This document shows positions 1 through 10,454 of a stretch of 62,500 nt of DNA, in pieces. The position numbers and the translations under genes are program-made. Below the pieces are notes generated by a model. It searched no databases. It had not been told where the DNA came from and saw nothing but the letters and a program-made list of their open reading frames with translations. The stretch covers positions 1 through 62,500 of the forward strand of contig CAJNDS010002064.1 in assembly GCA_905221605.1 (NCBI GenBank), given 5' to 3'. Source of the stretch: Symbiodinium natans (taxonomy: Eukaryota; Sar; Dinophyceae; Suessiales; Symbiodiniaceae). The stretch's first letter is position 1. Every line of letters begins with the position of its first letter.

Positions 1-54
1 AATACCATATCTTAGAGATTTCTTATTTCATTCTATCTTCATATTCTCAATAAT

Positions 55-372
55 TCATAGATCCAAATATATATATACACCATATCTTCCGCATAATATA
101 AGATGAGAAATATCTTCGGTTGAACCAATAACCTCAATTCCAAATAAGACACTGGGCCGGTCCACCATCTGCCAGACTTCTAGAAACTGCATGAATTTCG
201 GCGGATCTTCCATCCATGAACACATGCAGAACATGCACCTCCCTTGCTTTCTGTAGAATCGAGTCGCTGGTCGTCGTCTACTCCTCACATCATGGTCCAT
301 AGGCTGCCACTGCTTCCTGAGCCAGTCGCTGCGTCTCAACGAAGTTTCTGCTTTTGGGAACCCAGTAACCAT
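55..372 (-). CDS. putative internal exon, unrecognised
   Basis: A 105-codon open frame on the minus strand, with a balanced composition such as FMQFLEVWQMVDRP and CMFCMCSW. It begins just after a family-6 intron-like element (about 363-475), so it is best read as an exon downstream of that intron. No domain is recognised. The AT-rich left end probably runs into another intron, so the last 20-30 codons are doubtful. Confidence 0.3.
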   Translation of the reverse strand: MVTGFPKAETSLRRSDWLRKQWQPMDHDVRSRRRPATRFYRKQGRCMFCMCSWMEDPPKFMQFLEVWQMVDRPSVLFGIEVIGSTEDISHLILCGRYGVYIYLDL

Positions 373-475
373 ATTATGATAAGGGCACCCCTTTCTTGGG
401 TTGGTTACTTTCTAAGGGAACCCATAAACAAAAAAAGTGTAAAGGGTACCACTGGGCTACGAAGTGCTGCAAAAC
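363..475 (-). repeat. introner-like element, family 6 (copy 1)
   Basis: Starts on the minus strand with GTAGCCCAGTGGTACCC and ends with TAATATGGTTACTG. It matches the element at 56149-56266, which is an intron of the KH-domain gene. The two copies share both ends and the inner AAGGGCACCCCTTTCTTGG block. Confidence 0.55.
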
Positions 476-599
476 ATGCCACCCACCTGCTCGACCCCAA
501 GGTCCCGGTACTAAGACTGCATCAGAACTCAACTGCCGGCCACGTTAGGGGCCCACCGGCCCACCGGATGTGGGGACCTTGAGCAAAAACCCTGAAGCT

Positions 600-1340
600 A
601 CGGACGCGCCAAGTCTCCACTTCGCGGAGTTTGGTCTGGGTGTGGCTCCAAACCTCGGGTTGGGTCCATCTTCAAGCTTCTAAATGTTGGGGGTCTATGG
701 AATCGTCCAGACATAGGGTTCATGGCAGAGATGGTAGGGGCACAAGAGTGGGGAGCGTTGAACTCTGAACCCGCCTTCAGCCACAATCCATGGCCAGAGG
801 CCTTGGATTTGCCGAACTCGAAATCCATAAAATCCTTAAAGGCCCGGTCCGATCCATCCTAATCCCTCGATCTGAAGTAGTTGGTAGGGTATATCCGCCG
901 AGGCCTCGGGCGGTGCGTGTAGGGTGGCACAAAGCAGGCTCCCCACCATTTTTTCCTGCGATGGGTACCCCCCGAGGCAAACGGGGGTGGCGGCGCGGAC
1001 ACCGCAACAGGACCAGGGCAGTTTTGGCCTTGACACACAGGGACCGCCCCACCGCTGGCCTCCCCGACCCCCGCGGTGCGTGTGAAACCTGGTGCGCAGC
1101 ACGTCGCGCTAGGCATGCCTCTGTTGCGCATGCGGTTTAGGGTTTAGAGTTTAGGGTTTAGGGTCTAGGGTCTCGGGTCTGGGGTCTAGCATCTGGCGTT
1201 GATGCATGAGGCGGCTACATGCGTCCTGGCCAAACTGCCTCTGTGACCCTGCGCAGCTGCAGAGCTTACCGCAACCATGCACATGCTCACGGGGCTGCGC
1301 TGGGCCAGGCGAGGCGGGTCGCGTAGCGTCAAAATCAGGG
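600..1340. other. no resolved gene; GC-rich, heptamer patches
   Basis: Several overlapping open frames of 80-116 codons occur on both strands, but none has a recognisable domain or clear splice signals. Scattered TTTAGGG-like units lie at 1136-1200. Nothing here is assigned. Confidence 0.4.
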
Positions 1341-4300
1341 TTACCCCTGTTGTGGCGGTAACTTCTGCTGCCGCGAGGCTTCGTCAATGGTCTGCATGCC
1401 ATCGATGCTAAACACCATTCGCTGCTTCATGTACCTTGGCATGTCGACGTCCGAAGCGGCTACGCCCTCCGTAATCGTCTGCTCTAGAGGAGCAACAGCT
1501 ATGCGCAAGCCTAGCTAGGGTTTAGGGTGTAGGGTTGAGGAGCAAGGGTTTAGGGCCTAGGGCTTAGGGCTTGTGGTTAGAGTTTAGGGTTTAGGGCTTA
1601 GGGAGAAGGGTTTGGGGTGTAGGGTTTAGGGCTAGGGCGACGTCCCTCCAAGGGCAGCATGGCCCTTCCCCTTGCTATCCCTTTCTGCTCACGAGCCAAT
1701 TACTGCAGCCCGGGAGGCTTCTCGACGATCGGCTTCGTCTCCTGCGAGTGTTCTGAACCCCTCAAACGGTTGTACCCATGAGCACTGTGAGGTTTGGGGT
1801 TTCAGGTCTACGGCTTAGGGTTTCAGGTTTCGGAGTTAGGATTTAGGGGGCTAGGGACCACTGCGACTGTGCATCAGGTGAGCTGCTTCATGGCACGTGT
1901 GGCCACATATTCATATTTCTCAACTCTAATATAGCCTCATTCATGTGCAGTGTCCTGCTCGTAGGTCCGGAAGCGCTTTCGGATGCTTTCGAGGTTGTCG
2001 TCAACACGCCCACCTGAAGCACCAACGCAAGCGACGGGAAGCGAGATTCGTGAGCCGTCGATGCGAAGACCCCACGCGTATTTAGCAAGCCCACCTTTCT
2101 CAACTAATGAGAGTTTTGTGGTTACCCCTGTGTTCCCTAACCTCTTTTAAGTGTTCGTGGTATAGTCCGCGATACAGCCGCGATTCGCGCTCATGCGATA
2201 GTCACGCGATCGCTAATCACGGCTGTCTCACGGGCTATGACTAATTTAATTAGAGAGGTTACCGGCTTGCAGGGTTACCGGGCCACTCTCTTTATCAACA
2301 GCCTGACCGCCGCCTACGACCCGAAACTCCGATCCTGAGTCCCTTAACACTTAACTCCACATCCTACTAACCCTAAACCCTATTTAAACCCTAAACCCTA
2401 AACCCTAAACCCGAAACCCTAAAAAAGGCGAAGCCTGAGTTGGATGAATGCGGCGAGGCAGCTCGTGGACGAACGCTCCAACAGCCGCTTCCTCAGTTGA
2501 GGGGCTTCGGGTCTTAGTCGGGACTGCGGTTTTGAGGGGTTGTTCAGGGGCTTAGGGACCCTTGTGATATTGAGGGCTTTTAGGGGGGGTTGGGGTTTCG
2601 GGTTTCGGGGTTTAGGGTTGAGGGGTTGAGGGGTTTAGGGTTTAGGGTTTAGGCTTTGGGGCTGAAGCGTTCAGGATGCTGTGGCAAGTTGGGGCTTAGG
2701 GCTGAGATCCGAAAACCCTGAAGCCTCCCTCTACCCCTAACGCCTAAACCCTAAACCCTTATTTTTTTCTTTAATTTCATTTTAAACCCTGAACCCTAAG
2801 CCTCTTAAGCCTCTCTCTTCCCATGGTCCCAGGTTCTCCATTTCTGTTTCTGTGGCCTCGAAGAAGAGGACGCCAAGCACCTGGGCTTCGACAACCGCAC
2901 TGGGGTTTAGGGCTTAGGGATGCTTAGGGGGTTTCGGGCTAGTACCCCCAAAAGGACACCCAAAACATGCACTTACCAATATCCATAGGCAGCCGCTATA
3001 CACTCACCAATATCAATCATATGGACCCTACCGAAAGTATAGTTCTGTTGGATAGGCATACGATTGAAGAATAGTAGGAAGTGATAATAGTAGCAGCAGC
3101 GGCAGCAGCAAAAGCAGTCGAGTAGTCGTACAATAGCAGAAGGAGGAGTAATGGAAGTCATCGTCGTAGTAGTTGTTGTTAGCATCGTCGTAGTAGTCGT
3201 GGTATGGTAGTTGTCGTCGCGTCATGTAGTAGGCGAAGTAGGCGTCGTCGCCATAGTAGTGTTAGGAATTAGTGGTTTGACACGTTTTCATGCTTGCACG
3301 GGGCTGAGAAATTCCATGAAGAAGTCACGAGTCTTGTTTCGCGCTTTGGATTTGCGACGTGATGTGAAGGTCTTTTATGACACCCTAAGCGTTTGCCCTT
3401 TAAGCACTGCAACAGTGCAAGTGTTCTCAAAAGTTTGAGCTTTTCAGGCTTAAGCGATGCAAGTGTCTATGTTCAACCTGAAACCTACTGAGATGCTATA
3501 GCTGTCCCCTCCACGCGCCGATTCCTAAGCCCCCGAGATTCCAAAATCCCAAGGCCTAGGCCCGAAACCCCAACGTCCCTGAGATCCCCCAACACCCTCA
3601 AGAACCCTAAATCTTAACCCTAAACCCTAAACCCTCAAACCTAAACCTTAACAAACCCTAAGCACTAAGACAAAAACAGAGAAGATTCCCTGTGTTGACG
3701 CGTGGGCACATCGGCTCCGTCGCCGATGACCTGCTCCCAGCCAGTAACCTGCAGGAGCGGTTCTGTTTAGATTCGGGTCCCTGGTTCCCCATTCACATAC
3801 ATACAAATAAATATATAAATATGTGAACATGCATTTCTTGTATGTGAAATAATAATAATAATAATACATGTACATGTACATGTACATGTACATATACATA
3901 TACATATACATACACATCTAAAACTAAATGTACATACAACTAGATATACATATATATATATATTGCATATACAACTAAGTATAAATAGAAATAAATAAAT
4001 AGATATACATATTATACACACATGTATATCTGTGTATCATGTACTCATTTTCATGCATCTACAAGCAAACTCCTCACCCTCTCTCCCATCCGGTCGGGCT
4101 GCGTTGTCCAGATTTCTCGGGAAGCCATCAATCAGGAAGTCCGTCTTTCCCAGCGCCATGTCCCTTCGCATGGCCTGGATCGGGACTAGACTTGGCATCC
4201 TAGCAAAAATCACAATGTTCGGGTTTCAGGGTTGAGGGTTTAAGGTTTAGGGTTTAGGGTTCCTTAGGGATTATAGTAACCAAAAGGGAAGGAATGCAGG

Positions 4301-5609
4301 GCACCATCCGTTCGAAGAAATGAAGCCGAAACTGCCCCACGGCTGGTGGGCGTGGTGCTTCGTGTTTAGGGTTTAGGGTTTAGGGCTTAGGGCTTAGGGT
4401 TTAGGGCTTAGGATTTAGGGAACAAGCTAGTCGTTCATCTTTGTCATCAGAAAACACCTCACATCCTGTTGCCCCCGTGGCCCTGTGATGCCCGCCCCAT
4501 CCCTCTGCCAGAACATGGTGAGGAAACCCTAAACCCTAAACCCTAAACCATAAAACCCTAAAACCCTAAACCCCTAAACCCCTAAACCCCTCAACCCTAA
4601 ACCCTAAACCCTAAACCCTAAACCCTAACCCTAAACCCTAAACCGCGTTTCTTTGTGAGCAAGTGGAAAGCGGGGCCGTGCGTCGCCTGACTAAACCCTA
4701 AACCCTAAACCCTAAACCCCAAACCCTAAACCCTACACCCTACACCATACACCCTAAACCGCCAATGCACCCGAGATCTGTCACTCTGAGCCTTCTCCAG
4801 CAGTCTCACGGTGATCTCAACCGGCACAATCTTCCCCTCCTGCAAAAGGGGTTTAGGGTTTAGGGTTTAGGGTTTAGGGTTTAGGGTTTAGGGTTTAGGG
4901 TTTAGGGTTTAGGGTTTAGGGTTTAGGGTGTAGGGTTTAGGGTTTAGGGTTTAGGGTTTAGGGTTTAGGGTTTAGGGTTTAGGGTTTAGGGTTTAGGGTT
5001 TAGGGTTTAGGGTTTAGGGTTTAGGGTTTAGGGCGACTCGGCTGACTCCAATGAGGCATGGACCGCTTTGCGGTGTCCTTGATGAAGGAGTTGATGAGCT
5101 CCCCATCCTGCGATGTGGGGTTTAGGGTTTAGGGTTCTGCACCCGCCTGCACCCACCTATCTACCCTAAACCCTAAACCCTAAACCCTAAACCCCAAACC
5201 CTAAACCCTACCCCAATTAAGCTCGAAACTCCAAGATGCCGCCCAAAACACCCAAGATCCGCAAGAAGGGCGCAGTCCTTGGAGTTCGGATCGCTCCGCT
5301 CTGCCCGGAGGCAGTCGCCAGCAGAGATGTGGGACCAGTGGGGGAAGTGCGCGCAGATATTCGCACCTCGTGGGCTCGCCATGGGTTTCGTAGGGTTTAA
5401 CCCGTTTCAACCCTAAACCCTAAACCCTAAACCCTAAACCCTAAACCCTAAACCCTAAACCTCAAAAACAGCTTCGATATTCGCATGGCCCTGAACCCTA
5501 AAACTCCAGAGTTCACAGCCACAAAACTACCCGAAGCCCCCGGCGTCTCTGGTGCCAGGCAGCACTGCGTTCCCTTGCCAGCCCCAGGGCCGCCCAGCAC
5601 GAAAACCAC
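1341..5609 (-). CDS. UMP-CMP kinase (nucleoside monophosphate kinase), ten exons resolved
   Basis: Transfers phosphate from ATP to UMP or CMP in pyrimidine nucleotide synthesis. Exons, minus strand: 5609-5561, 5366-5278, 5107-5078, 4839-4792, 4174-4103, 3748-3708, 2899-2837, 2491-2463, 2013-1949, and about 1466-1341 with stop TAA. In order they give the P-loop VVFVLGGPGAGKGTQC, the NMP-binding segment HISAGDCLRAERSDPNSK, DGELINSFIK, EGKIVPVEITVRLLEK, the signature FLIDGFPRNLDN, VTGWEQVIGDGADV, VLGVLFFEATETEME, KRLLERSSTSGRVDDN (LID region) and ESIRKRFRTYEQDT. Order and phase match the UMP-CMP kinase family throughout. The first eight introns start with GC or GA, none with GT, and end in AG. 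Most introns contain heptamer arrays. The exon carrying the start codon, upstream of 5609, and the exact start of the last exon are not settled. Confidence 0.88.
3838..4030. repeat. AT-rich microsatellites inside a kinase intron
   Basis: (AAT)n at 3848-3864, (TACATG)n at 3866-3893 and (ATACAT)n/(TA)n to about 3960. They lie in the intron between kinase exons 5 and 6. Open frames here are repeat artefacts. Confidence 0.8.
4525..4755 (-). repeat. CCCTAAA arrays inside kinase intron 4
   Basis: Two CCCTAAA blocks (about 4525-4645 and 4692-4755), with a TTTAGGG block in opposite orientation at 4364-4420, all in the intron 4175-4791. Confidence 0.8.
4848..5034 (+). repeat. TTTAGGG heptamer array inside kinase intron 3
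   Basis: About 26 nearly perfect TTTAGGG units in a row, with one TGTAGGG variant. The array is flanked by kinase exons 4 (ending 4839) and 3 (starting 5078), so it is intronic and not a chromosome end. Confidence 0.9.
5163..5460 (-). repeat. CCCTAAA arrays in kinase introns 1 and 2
   Basis: Arrays at 5163-5215 and 5404-5460 lie on either side of exon 2 (5278-5366). The orientation is opposite to the neighbouring array at 4848-5034. Confidence 0.8.
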
Positions 5610-5827
5610 CTGGGAGCCCAAGGGTTCAGGCAAGTAGGGGTTTCGGGGGGTTTGGGTTTACTTAAGGGTTTAGGGCCCTAGGGCCCTGGGGCTTGGGGGC
5701 TTGGGGGCTTAGGATTGGGTTAGAATGATTCCAGGGTTGACCAAGTGTTGGTTTTGAGGTCTAGGTTTTTTTCGTGCTCTTGTGTCTCAGCCCTAAGCCC
5801 TAAGCCCCCTAAACCCAGCCAGGGCGC

Positions 5828-5985
5828 TCGAGGCTTCGCCGGCGACGCCGGCTTTGGGGGCGGCGAGCTTTGCACCGCCGATGCGGGGGTTGACGCGGGG
5901 GCCGACGCGGCCGCCGATGCGGGGGCCGATGCGGGGGGCTTGGCCTTGGCTTCATGGGCAGGACTCAGAACGGGTTTAGGGCCGG
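5828..5985 (-). CDS. Ala/Pro-rich segment, possible N-terminal exon
   Basis: The minus strand reads HEAKAKPPASAPASAAASA and on to SSPPPKPASPAKPRAPW. It lies directly upstream of the kinase P-loop exon on the same strand, so it could be a low-complexity N-terminal extension or part of the preceding gene. The family does not predict it. Confidence 0.22.
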
Positions 5986-6010
5986 TACTGCAGGATTTAG
6001 GGTTTAGATT

Positions 6011-6108
6011 GGGGAGGTTTCCGAAATTGGGGTGCCTCATCACGGTCCCTCCTATCAGGATCCTACTATTTGGGGGTCTAGTTTAGGGGTCCCCTATTTT
6101 CCAAACCC
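6011..6108 (-). repeat. introner-like element, family 2
   Basis: Inverted ends GGAGGTTTCCGAAATTGGGG / CCCCTATTTTCCAAACCCCC, with an internal TACTATTTGGGGGTCTA block shared with 12576-12690, 15976-16080, 21209-21319 and 25154-25252. Confidence 0.55.
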
Positions 6109-6287
6109 CCAAATAATGGCGTTGAGGGGTTAGCTTTTGCTTCTGCTTACTTTCTGGTGTATGGGGATGGGGTGTAGTATCACAGGCCCTGCCAGCCCCT
6201 CCCCTTCCTCCGTGCAGCTGAGGCACTGCCGGCGGGCTTGCACTGCCCTTCCTGTTCGTTTGCACATGTGAATTTGGAATTTTAACC

Positions 6288-6381
6288 GAGGATGGCCCCT
6301 AAAACCCTCTGAATATACTCAGAAATATGATCCTCTTGAACCCAAATAAGGGAAAATATGACATGTCCTAAAGGCCTACCC
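6288..6381 (-). repeat. introner-like element, family 1 (decayed acceptor)
   Basis: Carries the family-1 body (GGATGGCCCCTAAAACCCTCTG ... AAGGCCTACCCAG on plus). On the minus strand the acceptor reads CCTCGG instead of CCTAG, so this copy may not splice at the usual place. A coding-like frame (HEPLLGACSDSDLNVATVP) abuts the donor side at 6383-6470. Confidence 0.5.
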
Positions 6382-6707
6382 AGGAACAGTTGCGACGTTT
6401 AGGTCGGAATCACTGCAAGCCCCAAGAAGAGGTTCGTGGCCTGAGCGTGTCTTTTTGCTGCTTCCTGCCTGGTGGCGTCTGACATGTCTTGTCGTATGGC
6501 ACATTCCCTAACATTGGGGGCATATCCGGTAAGACCTTCCCCTGTGAAGCAGGCTTCTCAAGTCGAGTCCAGACCGGGGGAGGCATCAAAATGATTCAAG
6601 CGGGGCGCGTCTAGGGCTCCGGGTCCAGGGTTCAGGTTTGCGGGCTTAGCCTCCCGCGCCCAGAAAAACAAAAACTAAACCCCAAACACCCCTAAACCCC
6701 ATCAATC

Positions 6708-6826
6708 GCTTCCCCCTCCTCGCCGGGTAGAGGATGGAGTTGGTGTTGACTGTCTCGAGGCGCTCCTTCGCAAAGAGCGGCGGCGAGGTCCCGAAGCAGC
6801 TCCGCACCTGCTCGCAAAAGAGCTTT
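6708..6826 (-). CDS. putative exon, unrecognised
   Basis: The minus strand reads KLFCEQVRSCFGTSPPLFA then KERLETVNTNSILYPARRG, with a protein-like composition and strong G/C third positions. It sits between heptamer patches. The family is not recognised and no start or stop codon is in this exon. Confidence 0.4.
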
Positions 6827-6867
6827 TGAGGTGGAGTTGGGTCTGGGGTTTAGGGTTTTGGGTTTCG

Positions 6868-6969
6868 GGTTTAGGGTGTAGGGTGTAGGGTTTAGGGTTT
6901 AGGGTTTAGGGTTTAGGGTTTAGGGTTTAGGGTTTAGGGTTTAGGGTTTAGGGTTTAGGGTTTAGGGTT
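6868..6969 (+). repeat. TTTAGGG array
   Basis: About 14 heptamer units, the first few degenerate (TGTAGGG). Confidence 0.85.
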
Positions 6970-7156
6970 GAGGAATTTGGGGGTTTTGGGAGTTTAGGGT
7001 CTTTGGGGGCTGGGTTTAGGCGGCTATGGGTTGCTCAAGGAGTGGTTTTGCTGATGCTGCGCACCATCCGAAAGCAATAGTCATGGCCTCTTAACAGTGA
7101 CGCAAGTCATGATACTGCAGGCGATATCGACTGTGATAACGGTGCCTTCACATGAC

Positions 7157-7316
7157 TTACAGCGAAACAGAAGTAGCAACAACAACGGAAACAGTACTAG
7201 TGATATGGATAAGCCAAGGGGGTCCCCTGTCGTCTGCAACGCTTGGCTCCGGGCGTACTGTGCCCAGGACAACGGGCCCCAGGTCGCCCAGTAGGAAGAC
7301 TTCCTTTGGGAATGGT
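7157..7316 (-). CDS. putative terminal or near-terminal exon, unrecognised
   Basis: The minus strand reads PFPKEVFLLGDLGPVVLGTV, RPEPSVADDRGPPWLIHITS and TVSVVVATSVSL, then TAA at 7157. It has a mixed hydrophobic, beta-rich look. It starts right after the long heptamer array at 7322-7560, which would be the preceding intron on this strand. Confidence 0.42.
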
Positions 7317-7321
7317 TTGCG

Positions 7322-7560
7322 AAGGTTAGGGTTTAGGGTTTAGGGTTTAGGGTTTAGGGTTTAGGGTTTAGGGTTTAGGGTTTAGGGTTTAGGGTTTAGG
7401 GTTTAGGGTTTAGGGTTTAGGGTTTAGGGTTTAGGGTTTAGGGTTTAGGGTTTAGGGTTTAGGTGTTAGGGTTTAGGGTTTAGGGTTTAGGGTTTAGGGT
7501 TTAGGGTTTAGGGTTTAGGGTTTAGGGTTTAGGGTTTAGGGTTTAGGGTTTAGGGTTTAG
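7322..7560 (+). repeat. longest TTTAGGG array in the window
   Basis: About 34 tandem heptamers, nearly perfect apart from one GTGTTAGGG interruption near 7464. It is flanked by unique sequence on both sides. Confidence 0.92.
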
Positions 7561-8840
7561 AGTGTCTCTGTCTCAGCAAACGGCCCTCCAGACATGCGTC
7601 ACTCATCGCAGCTGTCGTGCTAGGTCGCTTCTTGGCTTTCTTTTCCTTGAACTTTGGATGATGTTTACGCGTATTCCTAGTCACTCTGCGCCTGGTATTT
7701 CCCAAGGGTCAAACATGACGGCGGGTACTATCCAGCTGCTTCATTCATGATGCCAGATCGGCTCGCGCGCCAATTGTGTTGCCTGATGCCTTCTATCACA
7801 CGGAGGAACTGATGACACACAGCTTTCTCGGAGGGCATTATGCACAAGAGAGTCTACGCACCCCCCCCCCCCCTTGCCCCATGCACAGGTTACTACGCGC
7901 CGTTGTCAAGCAACAGAGACCTGTGCAAGAAAGGTTGCAGTATGCCGCTTTTGCATCTGAGGAATGTGGAAACATGAAAATACATGAAAATGCGCATAAA
8001 CTCTGTTACGTACACGACTGCTGAGAAAGCTGACAGACGCGTAGAGTCGTAGAGGTCCCCTAGCCAACAAAAAATGCACACTCCCAACCCACCAGCATGC
8101 GAAGGTGATGAATGTAAGACCTTTGAAGTGAAAACCGCAAATCTCTCTCTTGCTTCCTTGCTTTGCTTCCTTGCTTCCTTGCTCCCTTGCTTCCTTGCTT
8201 CCTTGCTTCTTTGCTTCCTTGCTTCCTTGCTTGCTTCCTTCCTTCCTTCCTTCCCTCCCTCCGTTTCCTTCCTTCCCTTTCCTTCCTTCCCTTTCTTTCC
8301 TTCCTTTCCTTCCTTCCAGCGCTCACGCCCCCCCCCCCCCCCCGGAGGTGCGGGGAGCCGCCCTCTCTCTCTGTCTTTGTCTCTGTCTCTGTCTCAGTCT
8401 CAGTCTCAGTCTCAGTCTCAGTCTCAGTCTCTGTCTCTGTCTCTGTCTCTGTCTCTTCTCCCTCCTCTCAGACAGCTCCCCTGCTCATGGTTCAGCCAGG
8501 CCGCGGCGGAAACAGAAACAGCGACAGGACCTCAACCCACACAGGTGCCCTCCCTCGTGATCCTTGCGTTCCGGGCGTTTGGCTACAAACCCTATCGTGC
8601 AACAGCAGCTCAGGCCCGCGCGCAGCCTCCGCAGACTGCGCCGAAGGCGAAAAGACGCAGAGACCTTTAGGGCAGGGGTTTAGGGTTTAGGGGTTCAGGG
8701 TTCAAGGTTATACCGCGCCGGGCGCGTGAAGCCATGCCCCAAAAGCGTTGCCTCACCATAGGCGTACGTAGTTCTCGAAGTTAGGGTCCCTCACCATCGC
8801 TATACTGACTGCGCTCGTGTCCTACGTCGCGCCCAATTCT
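7560..8840. repeat. microsatellite-rich spacer
   Basis: Contains C-runs (7859-7874, 8328-8343), a (CTTGCTTC)n/(CTTC)n block at about 8148-8315 and CTCTGT/CTCAGT hexamer runs at about 8365-8457. Long Leu/Ser-rich frames here are repeat products. A possible plus-strand coding piece at 8470-8668 is too weak to call. Confidence 0.6.
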
Positions 8841-8845
8841 TGTAG

Positions 8846-9205
8846 ACGCGTGATTTTGTATGGGACTGTCCTTATCAGTTTGAAGATCCAGATTTGTGGG
8901 ATCTGTTTCTTGATGTGGCAAGCGTGCACATTGGGAGCATACGGCTTGTCAAGCTCAAAGCACACACACACACCACAGCAGAAACTTCGCAGTTCCTCTT
9001 CTCACCGCAAGGAATGAGCAAGTTGATGCTTTAGCGAAAGCCACAGCTACAGCACGTTCTTCCGATCATTTGGCAAGGTTTCGCCCTGATCTCCAGCAGG
9101 CAGTTTCCGTGCAAGTTCATTTGGTTGCTACTTTAGTTCAGCGCTCGGCAGCTTGCCAGCTGGCACCTTTTGATGAGGACGAACTGGTCTCTGCAGGATT
9201 AACGC
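8846..9205 (+). pseudogene. retrotransposon RNase H-like remnant, frameshifted
   Basis: The plus strand reads PDLWDLFLDVASVHIGSIRL then VKLKAH in one frame (to about 8960). It then reads RNEQVDALAKATATARSSDH in another frame from 9010. The pair resembles the end of a ribonuclease H domain in a non-LTR retroelement: a helix, a KxH strand, then the N-x-x-x-D-x-L-A-K motif. The frame changes across a CA-repeat run at about 8960-8975. No reverse transcriptase was found upstream. Confidence 0.5.
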
Positions 9206-9889
9206 AGACTGTGATCTGCACTTGTAATGCTATAGCAATTGTCATTTAATGGGACATTCCGTTCTGCTTGAGGATGTTGAGACAAAAAGGTGCTGCAGAT
9301 GTACAGAACGAATACTTTACCACCTGATGTCCTCTTTGATTGCCTTGGGCGCAGATATCTCGGCTTTTTTCGCGCCCACGCTACCAAGCTACTCAACACA
9401 TGCGCACGCTGCGCGTGCTCCATTTTCTTTGGACCGAACACAAGCTCAAGGACCAGGCTCATAAAAAATCGCAGAAGGCCGGGGGGGGCAGGGTGGGGGG
9501 GGGCTCATGAACCAACCGCCTCGACAAGCGACGGCGAAGTGAAGACTTGGCCCAAAGAAAACGTGACAGGTGCGGTGGCCTTGAGTGCTCGTCTCGCGCA
9601 CTCGCGCAAGCTGGCCCAAAAATCCGCCCAGGCCTCTTCCGTCCCTGCAAACTGACAAAGGCTCCAAGCGCCTTTCACTGGCCTCCGAAAGTGTGACCTT
9701 CCCTGCGCCCTTGGCGCTTCGTGCCCTGACCGTCGAAAGCCTCAACCCTGACCTTCCGAAGCCGAAAGCAAGAACCTGTGTAAACCATCCGGACCCTGAA
9801 CTAAGTCCTAAGCCTTAGCTCTCAAACCTATCCTTGCCCTAAACCCTAAACGCCCTAAGCCCAGGGCTCAGGGTTTAGGGCTTGGGGAC

Positions 9890-10316
9890 CTTGAGCTGCC
9901 CAAACTTGGCTTTCTGGGCAGCGGGCTCGCACTGCTGCTTGTACTCGGGATAGGACAGTGCCGGCTTAGTAAAGAACTCCTTGCAGGCGGGGAGGCCGAG
10001 GTGTGGAAAGATGGTAAACCCTAAACCCTAAACCCTAAACCCTAAACCGGCCGATGTTCACAGTTTGTGATTTCGAGCTGTAGGGCTTCAGGGTTTCGGG
10101 CTTGCCGTATGAGTTCGACCAGGCTCTGTCTTGCTCAGTTGGCTCAAACCCTGGGGCATATACACTCACAAAGAGCTGCAATATGGGCCCTATTGCACAT
10201 GGCTTCTTCTGCGGGTCTGCCGTCCTTCGCCTTCTGCACCTGCCCCTCAAAGTCAGTCAGCCGAGGCCCGCGAGTCGAATCCCCCAGATGTCGCCTGCGA
10301 TCATGTTGTACATCTA
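9890..10316 (-). CDS. three exons of one unrecognised gene
   Basis: Exon 10316-10250 reads MYNMIAGDIWGIRLAGLG. Exon 10239-10170 has an acceptor GGGGCAG and donor GTGAGTG and reads VQKAKDGRPAEEAMCNRAHI. Exon 10013-9890 reads IFPHLGLPACKEFFTKPALS then YPEYKQQCEPAAQKAKFGQL. The last two are convincing coding sequence. A CCCTAAA array at 10018-10048 lies in the intron before the last exon. No domain is recognised. Confidence 0.45.
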
Positions 10317-10317
10317 G

Positions 10318-10384
10318 GGTTTAGGGTTTAGGGTTTAGGGTTTAGGGTTTAGGGTTTAGGGTTTAGGGTTTAGGGTTTAGGGCT
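10318..10384 (+). repeat. TTTAGGG array
   Basis: Nine perfect heptamers directly upstream (minus sense) of the exon at 10316. Confidence 0.85.
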
Positions 10385-10454
10385 AAACCCTTACAAAGGG
10401 AATGAGAAAACCCTGCACTCTGAACCCTTAACAAGGGGAATGACAAAACTTAAA

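Noticed and set aside
4848-7560. True telomere or subtelomere
   Set aside because: Arrays are short, occur in both orientations every 0.5-1 kb and lie between exons, so the window is internal to a chromosome.
8074-8690. Overlapping plus-strand frames of 136-198 codons
   Set aside because: Mostly CTTC and CTCTGT repeats read in three frames; no independent coding evidence.
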